Below are positions 16,182 to 25,000 of a stretch of 64,000 bases of DNA, in pieces. Source of the DNA: Gammaproteobacteria bacterium (lineage in GTDB: Bacteria > Pseudomonadota > Gammaproteobacteria > Pseudomonadales > Pseudohongiellaceae); contig JAWKZW010000001.1 of NCBI GenBank assembly GCA_041395725.1, positions 3,850,501 to 3,914,500 on the forward strand, written 5' to 3'. Within the stretch, counting starts at the first letter, position 1, and each line of letters begins with the position of its first letter. Made by a program: the position numbers and the translations under genes. Below the pieces are notes generated by a model. It made no database searches, had not been told where the DNA came from, and saw only the letters and a program-made list of their open reading frames with translations.

Positions 16182-18664
16182 CGTACAATTCAGCGGCAAC
16201 TGTTCCGAGTGACCAAACTTCGCAGATAGATAGCAATCTAGCGGTTACAAATAATGAATTTCTGGATGCGATATTCTCCGACTTACCTGAGAAAATACGG
16301 CCAATCGTTGTAAGTTTTTCCGGCAATCCGGGCAAGGTCCCTGGTAGCGCTTGGCGAGGGTTCAGTTGGAAAAAGGATCACCCAGATCCTACCAGTGATT
16401 GCAATAATTACTTTTCAATCTCTGCGTTTCAGGTTAATGCTGATGGCACATATCGCCGAAAAAAGAACCAGTTTTATGGTTGTTACTGCATAATACTAGA
16501 CGATATTGGAGAAAAGGTAGAAATCGACAATATAAAACTTGAACCTAGTTGGCGTATAGAAACGTCACTAGGGAATTACCACTTTGGATACATACTCGAT
16601 AGCCCGATTACGGACATCTCCATCGCTGATCAGCTAGTGAAGGCAATTATAAATGCCGGTTTGAGTGATCCAGGTGCAACTGGCCCTGCATCCAGATTAG
16701 CTCGGCTTCCAGTTGCAGTGAATGGTAAATATGACCCCAACTTTAAGTGCCGTTTAGATAGCTGGCAACCAGATAAGCGCTATACGGTGGATGAGCTTGT
16801 TAAAGGTTTAGATGTCATTACTTCATCTGTCACAACTAAGATAAAGTCTGCAAAAGGGCAGGGCGCTGCGGTTCTATCAGTAGTCCCACAAGCCAAAGGA
16901 AGTGATGTGTGGACACCTCGGCCAGCGTCCAATCCTCTGGTCGAAATATTCAAGCAGAATGGGCTCTATAAATCTCTGCTTCAAGATGGAAAGCACGACA
17001 TTACTTGCCCCTGGGTCAGCGAACACACAAATGCTGTGGATTCCGGCACAGCCTATTTTGAACCAGTTGATGAATACCCCCTGGGAGGGTTCAATTGTTT
17101 ACACGGCCATTGTGTGGATAGAAACATTCATGATTTGTTAGCGATATACAATGTGCCAGAAGCCTCTGCACGAATGAAATCAGTCATCCTGGCCATCGAA
17201 GGAAAACTTGATCGAGTTGTCGATGGAGCAGAGCGAGTATTGTCAGAGCAGGGGAATTACTACCAGCGCAGTGGTCGCATTGTAACGCTTCAGCCAAATC
17301 CCAATACACGCGAGATGGAGATGGCGCAGGTTAGCGAGGAGAGATTAACATTAGCGCTGTCTAGGTCGGCTGAATGGCTGCGGCTCATCAAAAGTGGGAA
17401 AGAGGATATATGGGTAAGTATCGACCCAGCACCTAAATACGTAAAAGCTCTTCATAGGTGTGGCCATTATCGCCATTTGCCCGTATTGAAGGGGGTATCT
17501 TACCAACCCTTTTTCAGGGATGACTTAAGTTTGGTTTGTTCATCTGGCTATGATAACGCAAGCCAAATGTACGGAGCTTTCGATCCGGCAGAATTTGCAA
17601 TTCCTGAAAACCCGTCAGAAGAAGATGCACGCTTAGCGCTAGAAAAGCTTACCGGTCTACTTGACGAATTTGAGTTTTCTACAGAGATTGATAGAGCTGG
17701 TGCATTATGTGCCATTCTGACAGCGGTCATACGGCCGGGTCTTCCATCAGCGCCTATGTTCCACGTCATGGCGCATGTACCCGGCTCAGGTAAAAGTTAT
17801 CTTTGTGCATTGATCTCTGCTTTAGCGTCTGCTGCTCCAGGGCAGCCTACATCGTATCCTGACAATGACAACGAATGTTCAAAGCAGCTACTAGCGCTGC
17901 TCCTAAGCGCTCCACCTGTCGTTGAATTTGATAACGTTACGACTGATCTATATGCCCACAAAAGCCTTTGCAGCGCACTTACCTCCGGGTACACCACAGG
18001 ACGGGTGCTCGGAAAATCAGAAACGGCATCAGTAAGTACGAGGGCGCTATTTTTATCCAGTGGCAACAATGTCGGCCCAGTGAAGGATATGATGCGTCGT
18101 TGCTTGACTATAGGTCTTAGCTGCAAAGGAGAGCATCCGGCTCAGCGTGAATTTAAGAATCCAAATCTACTGAGGGAGTTGAAAGGGAGGAGGGGATTCT
18201 ATGTGAGCGCCGCACTAACAGTAATCAGGGCTTGGATAGCGGCAGGAAAGCCTGGGCAAGGAATCAGAAATCTTGCTGGATATGAAGAATGGTCTTCGCT
18301 ATGCAGGCAGCCATTAGTATGGCTTGAATGTACCGATCCGGTTGAGAATATGTTTCTCAATATGCACCAGGATCCCGAGAAGGAGTTATTGGCTAAACTT
18401 TTAAACCTACTTAGTGATATAGCCGGCGATAGAGCAATGAAAGTGAAAGAGTTATTAGAATTTGCTAAAACTTCTGGCTCCCAGGCGAAAGAATTGTCCG
18501 AGTTACTTGAGGAAATAGCCATCGACGATAGGGGTAATATTAGTAGTCGAAGGTTAGGTCGATGGATCGCCAGACAAGAGGGGCGTACTGTAAGTAATAA
18601 ATACCTTGTCCGAACGACTACCAATGGGCCTGTAGCCTCCTGGGCGGTTAGGGAGAGACTTTAA
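16178..18664 (+). CDS. RepB-type primase / ATPase replication protein of the integrated element
   Basis: An 828-residue protein. The N-terminal region (about 40-215) resembles RepB-type primase domains of plasmids and satellites (C-I-I-L-D-D-I-G near the acidic centre; S-R-L-A-R-L-P-V-A-V-N). A cysteine/histidine segment follows near 270-320 (C-P-W ... F-N-C-L-H-G-H-C). A C-terminal ATPase has a Walker A P-G-S-G-K-S at about 533-541, a Walker B-like P-P-V-V-E-F-D-N, and a sensor-like S-S-G-N-N-V ... R-R-C-L-T-I segment. This matches primase-helicases that replicate P4-like or plasmid-like elements. AGGAGG lies 9 bases upstream of the ATG, and the gene is coupled to the AlpA gene. Apparently intact. 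Confidence 0.8.
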   Translation: MTYNSAATVPSDQTSQIDSNLAVTNNEFLDAIFSDLPEKIRPIVVSFSGNPGKVPGSAWRGFSWKKDHPDPTSDCNNYFSISAFQVNADGTYRRKKNQFYGCYCIILDDIGEKVEIDNIKLEPSWRIETSLGNYHFGYILDSPITDISIADQLVKAIINAGLSDPGATGPASRLARLPVAVNGKYDPNFKCRLDSWQPDKRYTVDELVKGLDVITSSVTTKIKSAKGQGAAVLSVVPQAKGSDVWTPRPASNPLVEIFKQNGLYKSLLQDGKHDITCPWVSEHTNAVDSGTAYFEPVDEYPLGGFNCLHGHCVDRNIHDLLAIYNVPEASARMKSVILAIEGKLDRVVDGAERVLSEQGNYYQRSGRIVTLQPNPNTREMEMAQVSEERLTLALSRSAEWLRLIKSGKEDIWVSIDPAPKYVKALHRCGHYRHLPVLKGVSYQPFFRDDLSLVCSSGYDNASQMYGAFDPAEFAIPENPSEEDARLALEKLTGLLDEFEFSTEIDRAGALCAILTAVIRPGLPSAPMFHVMAHVPGSGKSYLCALISALASAAPGQPTSYPDNDNECSKQLLALLLSAPPVVEFDNVTTDLYAHKSLCSALTSGYTTGRVLGKSETASVSTRALFLSSGNNVGPVKDMMRRCLTIGLSCKGEHPAQREFKNPNLLRELKGRRGFYVSAALTVIRAWIAAGKPGQGIRNLAGYEEWSSLCRQPLVWLECTDPVENMFLNMHQDPEKELLAKLLNLLSDIAGDRAMKVKELLEFAKTSGSQAKELSELLEEIAIDDRGNISSRRLGRWIARQEGRTVSNKYLVRTTTNGPVASWAVRERL

Positions 18665-18700
18665 GTGTAGTAGTTGTTGATTTGCATTTAAAACTGACCG

Positions 18701-18708
18701 GGTTCGGG
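18701..18708. repeat. Left copy of the IS256 target-site duplication
   Basis: GGTTCGGG at 18,701-18,708 is repeated exactly at 20,044-20,051 on the other side of the IS256 element, as expected for the 8-bp duplication of this family. Confidence 0.85.
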
Positions 18709-20043
18709 GAGACTGTAAATTAAATTGTGTAACTGCTCATGCCTTCGTAACCTATGAAGGAGAATATCATGAGCGAAGCGATGAACGAACAAGACCTAGA
18801 GAACCTAAAAGCTCAGGTTACCAAGTTGGCCAAAGGCCTGAAGTCCGAAAGTGACCTGAATGATTGACCCAAAACCTTGTCAAGATGACGGTCGAAGCAG
18901 CCTTAGGTGCTGAACTGGATGAGCACCTGGGCTATGACAAGCATGATCCTGCGGGTCGCGGAAGTGGCAACAGTCGTAATGGCTCCACTCCTAAACGTCT
19001 GAAAGGTCAGCACGGCGAAGTCGAGATCACCTCGCCCCGTGACAGGGCCGGTACCTTCGATCCGCAATTTGTCCGCAAGGGCCAAACCCGCCTGACCCAG
19101 ATGGATGACCAGATTTTGGCGCTCTATGCCAAGGGCCTGAGCACCCGTGATATCGTCGATGCGTTCCGGGAGATGTATGGCGCCGAGGTGTCAGCAGCTC
19201 TGATCTCGAAGGTTACCGATCGGGTGTTAGAGGCGGTCACCGAATGGCAGAGTCGGCCCCTCGATCCGATCTATCCGATCGTTTACCTGGACTGCATCGT
19301 GCTGAAAATCCGCCAAAACAAGCGGGTCATCAACAAATCCATGTACGTGGCTCTGGGCATCAACATGGAAGGCCAGAAGGAACTGCTGGGCCTGTGGCTG
19401 GCCGAGACGGAAGGGGCGACTTTCTGGCTATCGGTGCTGACAGAACTCAAGAATCGGGGCCTGCAGGACATGCTGATTGCCTTTGTGGACGGCCTGAAGG
19501 GCTTTCCGGATGCGATTGCTGCCGAGTATCCGCAGACCAAGATCCAGCTGTGCATTGTGCACATGGTGCGTAACTCGCTGAAATACGTGACTTGGAAGGA
19601 CTACAAGGCCGTGACCGCCGATCTGAAGGCCATCTACTAGGCGTCGACCGAAACCGCTGCCCAGGTTGAGTTGGAACGCTTTGAGCAGCAATGGAACGGC
19701 AAGTATCCGCAGATCAGCAAATCCTGGCGCAATCACTGGCCTAATCTGATTACGCTGTTCGAATACCCGGAGGAAATCCGGAAAGTGATCTATACTACCA
19801 ACGCCATCGAATCACTGAACAGTGTCATCCACAAAGCGACCAAACAGCGGAAAATCTTTCCGACCGATGATTCCGCGATGAAGGTGGTTTATCTGGCGAT
19901 GCAGTCCGCATCCAAGAAATGGACTATGCCAATCCGGAACTGGAAGCCGGCTCTGAACCGATTTATGATCGACTTTGGCGATCGGGTAGCCGATTACCAA
20001 TGACAACCGGCAAGAGCGGTTGCACAGAATTATTTACAGGGTC
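18709..20043 (+). mobile_element. IS256-family insertion sequence, inactive
   Basis: A 1,335-bp element with imperfect inverted ends of about 30 bases (18,709-18,738 and 20,014-20,043; shared core CTGTAAAT...TGTG.AAC.GCTC) and a perfect 8-bp target duplication. It carries one transposase gene disrupted by a frameshift and an internal stop. It has inserted between the primase gene and the 60-aa gene of the integrated element; without it the target reads GACCGGGTTCGGGTCAAATT. Confidence 0.9.
18769..20003 (+). pseudogene. IS256-family transposase with frameshift and nonsense codon
   Basis: The original ATG at 18,769 follows a good ribosome-binding site (AAGGAG). The frame reads L-A-K-G-L-K-S-E-S-D-L-N-D and then TGA near 18,865. 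One extra T in GATTG would restore N-D-L-T-Q-N-L-V-K-M-T-V-E-A-A-L, the expected IS256 sequence. The mutator-type body follows: L-G-Y-D-K-H ... R-N-G, D-C-I, F-V-D-G-L-K-G-F, C-I-V-H-M-V-R. It is stopped by TAG at 19,638-19,640, after which the same frame continues with W-R-N-H-W-P-N-L and E-S-L-N-S-V-I-H to TGA at 20,003. Gln at the TAG would be usual. Two independent lesions, so certainly inactive. Confidence 0.88.
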
Positions 20044-20051
20044 GGTTCGGG
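20044..20051. repeat. Right copy of the IS256 target-site duplication
   Basis: Exact repeat of GGTTCGGG at 18,701-18,708. The perfect match implies a fairly recent insertion compared with the decay of the other IS remnants. Confidence 0.85.
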
Positions 20052-20132
20052 TCAAATTTGAGTTCAAATCAACACCGTACCCCAATCCTGACGGACGGGG
20101 CACGGGGCTAGACTCGGCAACAGGGCCTCCTT

Positions 20133-20315
20133 TTATTTGTTATTGCGAACGCTGGTCCTACCTGCGTCAAAGCTTTCTTTACGCTCGGCATAATCCTCAT
20201 TACTTTCCCAGACTTTTAAAGAGGGTTCTGGAAGATCGATTAGAGGTCCTTTACCAGATTCATATTTTTGCCCATCTTCAAACGCTTCTTGCTTACTCTC
20301 TTTGCTGGCACTCAT
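20133..20315 (-). CDS. Small hypothetical protein (60 aa)
   Basis: A short, highly charged, soluble product. AAGGAG 7 bases upstream of the ATG at 20,315 supports this start over the upstream codon at 20,333. It has two similar segments, S-K-Q-E-A-F-E-D-G-Q-K-Y-E-S-G and A-E-R-K-E-S-F-D-A-G-R-T-S, each ending in an aromatic/acidic-G motif, so it may be an internal duplication of a short motif. No known family; its place between primase and integrase suggests an element-encoded accessory or regulatory protein. Confidence 0.6.
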   Translation of the reverse strand: MSASKESKQEAFEDGQKYESGKGPLIDLPEPSLKVWESNEDYAERKESFDAGRTSVRNNK

Positions 20316-20468
20316 GGTCACACTCCTTCCCACGGAGGGGTATCAATCACGATTTGTAAACCATACTGCACATACAATGTTAGCCTAACTGATTCTGGTG
20401 CCTGCCGGGCTTCGTCTTGACTTTTTACCGCACCAATTGGTCGACAGGTTGAATAAGCCTGAGCTATC

Positions 20469-21665
20469 TCACTTCTCCTCCAGGCCTGGGAGGGTCAGAA
20501 ACTCGCTCCAATCCTGCATCATTTGCCGCCGTTTAATAAACAAATCCCCACGCCTGTATGCTGCCTCAACTTTATTTTCGATAACATGAGCGAGAGCCAT
20601 CTCTGCAACATCTCTAGGATAACTGGAGACTTCTCCTGACCAATCTCTGAAGCTAGAACGGAATCCATGCGGAACATAATCTCCTCTGGAGCCTTTTACG
20701 CCATAACCCATACGTCGCATTACCTGGAGTAATGCCATATTTGAAAGAGGGCGGCCATGACGGATTCCTGGGAAGATATATGGATTACCTTCGATTTTCG
20801 GTAGAGCCGTTAGGATAGAAATTGCGGGATCTGATAACGGCACCCTATGTTCCTGCCTGGCCTTCATGCGCTCAGCAGGTATGGTCCATGTGGCTTCATT
20901 AAAATCAATCTCCTTCCATCGTGCTTCCAGAACTTCACTGGTACGCGTTGCAGTCAGGATTAGAAGGCGCAATGCTTGTGCCGAGGTTCCGGTATTATTC
21001 GATAACTCAGAAAAGAAGGCGGGAACTTCGGTGTATGGCATCGCTGGGTGATGTTTGACCCTGGCTATTCTGGATGGCTTAGGCAGAAGTTTATCCAGGT
21101 GCCCTCTCCAACGTGCAGGATTTAGAGGCTCCCTCCATTTGTGAGCCGCTGCGTAATCAAGAACATTTTCGATACGACCCTGAAGCCGTTTAGCTGTTTC
21201 AGTTTTGCTAGTCCAGATAGGGGAGAGAATCTTAAGCACATCTTCAGTAGTGATGGAGTCGATTTTCCGTGATCCGATAATCGGTCTGGCGTAAGTCTTG
21301 AGGGTGCTCGTCCATTGTTTGGAATGTTTTTTGTTCTTCCAGCCACGCCGATGAGCACGAATATATCGGGCGGCACAGGAGGTAAAATCAGGGATCATCT
21401 CTTCGTCTGCTTGGCGAGCGTTTATAGGGTCAATGCCATTCTTTGCCTGTTTGCGGCACTTCGTTGCCTCTTCCCTAGCCTCTGCTAAGCCGATATCGGG
21501 GAAGCTACCTAACCCCATCTCTCTTCGCTTACCGCTTATGGTAAAGCGCAATACCCACTTTTTAGCCCCGCTTTGAGACACAACGAGTCGCAGCCCTCCA
21601 CCATCTTCGTACTTACCCTGCGTGGCAGTGGCGACTTTTCGTGGGGATAATTTGTGAATAGCCAT
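20469..21665 (-). CDS. P4-type tyrosine integrase
   Basis: A 398-residue site-specific recombinase. The N-terminal DUF4102 arm-binding domain (residues 1-90; Y-E-D-G-G-G-L-R-L-V-V, then G-K-R-R-E-M-G-L-G-S-F-P-D-I-G-L-A-E-A-R) is typical of P4/Sf6-type integrases. The core-binding domain (about 95-190) is followed by the catalytic domain with T-A-T-R-T-S-E-V-L (first Arg), H-G-F-R-S-S-F-R-D-W, and the tyrosine in E-A-A-Y-R-R-G-D. Such integrases usually insert into tRNA or tmRNA 3' ends and lie at the element border. CGGAG about 11 bases upstream supports the start. It looks intact; the partner att sites could not be identified. Confidence 0.92.
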   Translation of the reverse strand: MAIHKLSPRKVATATQGKYEDGGGLRLVVSQSGAKKWVLRFTISGKRREMGLGSFPDIGLAEAREEATKCRKQAKNGIDPINARQADEEMIPDFTSCAARYIRAHRRGWKNKKHSKQWTSTLKTYARPIIGSRKIDSITTEDVLKILSPIWTSKTETAKRLQGRIENVLDYAAAHKWREPLNPARWRGHLDKLLPKPSRIARVKHHPAMPYTEVPAFFSELSNNTGTSAQALRLLILTATRTSEVLEARWKEIDFNEATWTIPAERMKARQEHRVPLSDPAISILTALPKIEGNPYIFPGIRHGRPLSNMALLQVMRRMGYGVKGSRGDYVPHGFRSSFRDWSGEVSSYPRDVAEMALAHVIENKVEAAYRRGDLFIKRRQMMQDWSEFLTLPGLEEK

Positions 21666-22413
21666 CCCGTGGTTTCTCCGTTACATATTCGTGTGGGCGG
21701 AGGGTCGGTCCCCCACATGGCCCCCTTTATGCAAAGATTATACGGGTTCCTCTGGGATTTGCTAGGACTATATATACCTGATATGAAACGATAATATACT
21801 CTTTATGGAACGCCTTTGGCGACTATATCGGCGGACTCCCCCTCCGCCAGTTTACGCTCCCACGACCTCAGTTAGTAAACCAGGCTTTTTATTATTTTCC
21901 TCCTTGCTTCCCCGTTCCGGGGCGCCCTAATTCTCCGGCATTTCTCCACCGTATTACCGCTCCTTATTAACACACCACTGTCATTGTGCAGCCACTCCGC
22001 CAGCTGATTCAGCCCGACGCGACAGCGACCCTAAGCCTCATTCTCAGTTGGTGCCGGTGGCTGTCGATACGGGCCGGTATTGCCTATTCCGCTTGACTGG
22101 AACAGCGCTACGCTGTTGAGCTACAAAAACCAGCACCCGGGCCAGCGTCAGATAGGTGGGGTTTGCCAGAAATTTCTCGTGCTCAGGTGCGCGGCCCTAA
22201 ATGGCATGGTATGCCACAGAGTTGCCTTGTTTAATCGGCGAAGCGCCTTTTTCAGGTAATGTCAGTGCCCGGTTTGGCTGGTTAAATGACTCCACAATCA
22301 ACATTGCGTTGATTGTTTCTCCTTCTGGAGTTCGACCCTGGTGATTGGCCCCCGTTGACCGGGGGCCTTTTTTCGAATGACAGTATTCTTGTGCTAGGTA
22401 TTCCGCTGCCGGG
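21666..22413. other. Island-to-chromosome boundary region, no protein gene
   Basis: About 750 bases between the integrase start and the prc stop. I looked for a tRNA or tmRNA 3' end as attachment site and found none. The closest is GGCGGA...TCCGCC (21,830-21,848), which is only a small hairpin. Two hairpins near the right end (22,295-22,315 and 22,346-22,367) face the plus strand. The region may contain a decayed att site or a non-coding RNA. Confidence 0.45.
22346..22373 (+). terminator. Strong plus-strand intrinsic terminator without an obvious gene
   Basis: GGCCCCCGTT...CGGGGGCC followed by six T. The T-run is on the plus strand only, so it terminates rightward transcription and protects the convergent prc gene. 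No protein gene lies upstream on the plus strand within the preceding 3.6 kb except IS remnants. An untranslated RNA may end here. Confidence 0.75.
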
Positions 22414-24696
22414 CTAGTTCAGACTGGCACGACTGCCGGCACCCTGTGCCGCAATTGAACCCCCGTCGGAGAGCCGCATCAGGTCCACCAGGATGTAGCC
22501 GCTTTCCAGCAGCAGGGGATCGGTTTCCTCTTCCGGTTCAACTGCCGTGGCGCTCTCATCCGCAGCCTCGGTCTCAGGGGTCAGTTGAGCCACATCCACT
22601 GTGTCCGTATCCTCTTCGGTAGCGCTGGCCACGGTATCACCGGCGGCCTCGTCGCCTTCCTCCACCCACTCGCGCAGAGGCAGCCCTTTCAGGAAGCGTC
22701 GCATATTCTCGGCGTCAAATTCCTCACGACGGGATTCCGCACGCTCTGCCTTGACCATCGCTTCGTTGAGAGAGAGGGTAGTCCTATCCCGGTATTTGAG
22801 AGAACGTTCAATCTGGTCTTCCAGATAAATGAAGTCCGGGGAGTTACTGGCGCGCTCCTCGTGCAGACGCGACAGTTCCGGCAGGAACTCCTGGATGGGA
22901 TAATACGCGGAGTACTCCACCGGGCGAACGGTATCCCAGGGCAGTGCGCCATCGAGACTGCTTTCACCAAGGTCCTCGTAAGTCTGGAGAATGTCGGGGA
23001 ACTCAATGTCCGGCACGACACCACGGTGCTGCGTGCTTTCTCCGGAAATCCGGTAGAACTTGGAGCGGGTCAGTTTCACCTGGCCGTAGTTCATGGGGAT
23101 GATTTCCTGCACGGTACCTTTACCAAAGGTTTGTCCACCCAGGACAACACCCCGCTGGTAGTCCTGAATTGCACCGGCAAAAATTTCCGAGGCCGAGGCG
23201 CTGGTCCGGTTGACCAGCACAGCAAGCGGGCCATCGTAAACCACTTCCGGATCGTTGTCGCCGAAGGCCCTTACAAATCCGGCGCGGATCCCGGTGTAGC
23301 GAATCTGAACGGTGGCACCGGTATCGATAAACAGGCCGACGAGCTGATTCACTTCACTCAGAGAGCCGCCGCCGTTATTGCGCAGATCGACGACCACACC
23401 ATCGACGCCTTCCTGCTTCAGTTCTTCCAGCAGGATTTTGACATCGCGCGTGGAGCTTTTGAAGTCTTCCTCACCCCGGGACGCGGCTTCGAAGTCAAAA
23501 TAGAAAGTAGGCAGATTGATCACCCCGATACGGTAGTCGTAACCGTTGGCGCTCAGCTCAATAATCTCTTTTTTAGCGGATTGGTCTTCCAGCTTCACGG
23601 TATCCCGGGTGATGCTGACCACACGGGAACTGGATTCGCTCACGGCATCCGGCGGCAGTACACTGAGCCGCACGACGGTGCCTTTTTCGCCCCGAATCTG
23701 ATCAACAACGTCGTCCAGTCGCATCCCGACTACATCCTGAATAGCGCCGTCAGGGCCCTGACCAATGCCGATGATCTTTTCACCGGCCTGCAGGTCGCCG
23801 CCGCGTTCTGCCGGACCGCCCTTGATCAGTTCCACCACCTTGGTGTACTCATCTTCGGTGGTCAGCTGGGCACCAATTCCCTGCAGTGACAGCGACAGGC
23901 CCATGTTGAAGTTTTCCGAATCGCGGGGCGAAAAATAGGCTGTGTGGGGATCGACGGCTCGGGCGACGGTCGCCAGGTAGGTCTGAAAGACATCTCTTTC
24001 GTTAGTCTTGAGTACCTGGTTGAGCTGATTGCGATAACGCTTGCTGAGCTTGTCGCGGATCTCTTCGTTGCTGTCCCCGGTCAGCTTGAGGCTCAGGACA
24101 CTGTTCTTCATGCGCTTGCGCCACAGCTCATTCAGTTCTTCCCGGCTGGTCGGGAAGGGGGCGTCCTCGCGATCGATCAGGATTTCCTCATTCACGGAAA
24201 AGTCCATGTCCGGAATGTCGTTTTCGATGGTCTCGATAGCAAAAATCAGTCGGTCCAGTAAACGTTGCAGGTAGACGTTATACATTTCGAAACCCGGTTC
24301 CACGCTGCCATTTTTCAGGCTGTCGTCCAGGCTGTAGCGATAGGATTCGAATCGATTCACATCGGCCTGCAGGAAGTACAAGCGTGAGCCGTCCAGGACG
24401 TCCAGATAGCTGTCCAGCAACTCGGCCGAAAACTCGTCGTTAACCTCCACTTTGGAGTAGTGTTTTTCCTCCAGCTCTTTGATCAGGTCGGAGGCGGTCT
24501 GCCCGTAGATCAATTCACTGCGTATTGGCTGATAAAGCGATTCCAGGTCCAGTACCGCGTCCAGTTCCACGGGTTCCTGCGCCAGTGCCAGCTGGCTGGC
24601 GGAAATAACGAACGCACCGAGCCAGGACGCGGTCCGGCGGAGCTTCAAAGGGAACTTGGAATAGGCAGTGGTGATTTCGGTCATATCGTCTTCCAT
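22414..24696 (-). CDS. prc: Tail-specific (carboxy-terminal processing) protease
   Basis: A 760-residue periplasmic serine protease of the Prc/CtpA family. It degrades proteins with nonpolar C-termini, including tagged proteins, and trims lipoproteins and murein hydrolases. A signal peptide ends near A-L-A-Q (residue 40), an N-terminal helical domain spans about 50-250, and the PDZ domain about 255-345 (S-L-Q-G-I-G-A-Q-L). The catalytic domain has the Ser/Lys dyad S501 in N-R-T-S-A-S-A-S-E-I-F and K526 in F-G-K-G-T-V-Q. The last 70 residues are an acidic, T/E/A-rich extension. ATG 24,684 (M5) is an alternative start with GGA at better spacing. Confidence 0.95.
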   Translation of the reverse strand: MEDDMTEITTAYSKFPLKLRRTASWLGAFVISASQLALAQEPVELDAVLDLESLYQPIRSELIYGQTASDLIKELEEKHYSKVEVNDEFSAELLDSYLDVLDGSRLYFLQADVNRFESYRYSLDDSLKNGSVEPGFEMYNVYLQRLLDRLIFAIETIENDIPDMDFSVNEEILIDREDAPFPTSREELNELWRKRMKNSVLSLKLTGDSNEEIRDKLSKRYRNQLNQVLKTNERDVFQTYLATVARAVDPHTAYFSPRDSENFNMGLSLSLQGIGAQLTTEDEYTKVVELIKGGPAERGGDLQAGEKIIGIGQGPDGAIQDVVGMRLDDVVDQIRGEKGTVVRLSVLPPDAVSESSSRVVSITRDTVKLEDQSAKKEIIELSANGYDYRIGVINLPTFYFDFEAASRGEEDFKSSTRDVKILLEELKQEGVDGVVVDLRNNGGGSLSEVNQLVGLFIDTGATVQIRYTGIRAGFVRAFGDNDPEVVYDGPLAVLVNRTSASASEIFAGAIQDYQRGVVLGGQTFGKGTVQEIIPMNYGQVKLTRSKFYRISGESTQHRGVVPDIEFPDILQTYEDLGESSLDGALPWDTVRPVEYSAYYPIQEFLPELSRLHEERASNSPDFIYLEDQIERSLKYRDRTTLSLNEAMVKAERAESRREEFDAENMRRFLKGLPLREWVEEGDEAAGDTVASATEEDTDTVDVAQLTPETEAADESATAVEPEEETDPLLLESGYILVDLMRLSDGGSIAAQGAGSRASLN

Positions 24697-25000
24697 TGCT
24701 TCAGCGTTTTTTGGGGCAGCGGTTCAATGTAATCAGGGTGTCGAACCGACGGTTTTTGCGCAGACATCTGCGCCTTTGCTGCGTTTTCTGTGTTCGTACC
24801 AGTCTTTCTTACTGTTCCTCATAAAGGAACGCTGGACGGACTTATTCAGTTCAGTCAATTTATACAACAGTGTTGCCTTAGTATCTACCGCCTTGGTCTC
24901 TGAAAAAGAGGTTCCAGGCGAAAAATCTGACTTCAGTCCCACCCCGGTGCCCAGGGCGGCCGCGCTTCCACCCGTTTCGAGCCTTATATTGCTATTAACA
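24697..25000. other. Spacer between prc and a recombinase gene
   Basis: About 300 bases. A 69-codon minus-strand frame (24,733-24,942) has no ribosome-binding site or known relative, and I leave it uncalled. The prc promoter should be here. Confidence 0.4.

Noticed and set aside
14240..19640. TAA and TAG as reassigned codons for Gln
   Set aside because: All core genes use TAA, TAG and TGA as normal stops; nonsense mutation is simpler.
21830..21848. GGCGGA...TCCGCC next to the integrase, looking like a tRNA or tmRNA 3' end
   Set aside because: Only a short hairpin; no T-arm, anticodon arm or acceptor partner could be aligned on either strand.
22585..23889. 434-codon plus-strand frame
   Set aside because: Lies entirely inside prc on the opposite strand; no ribosome-binding site or recognisable domain.
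24733..24942. 69-codon minus-strand frame upstream of prc
   Set aside because: No ribosome-binding site, no recognisable sequence, and it occupies the likely prc promoter region.
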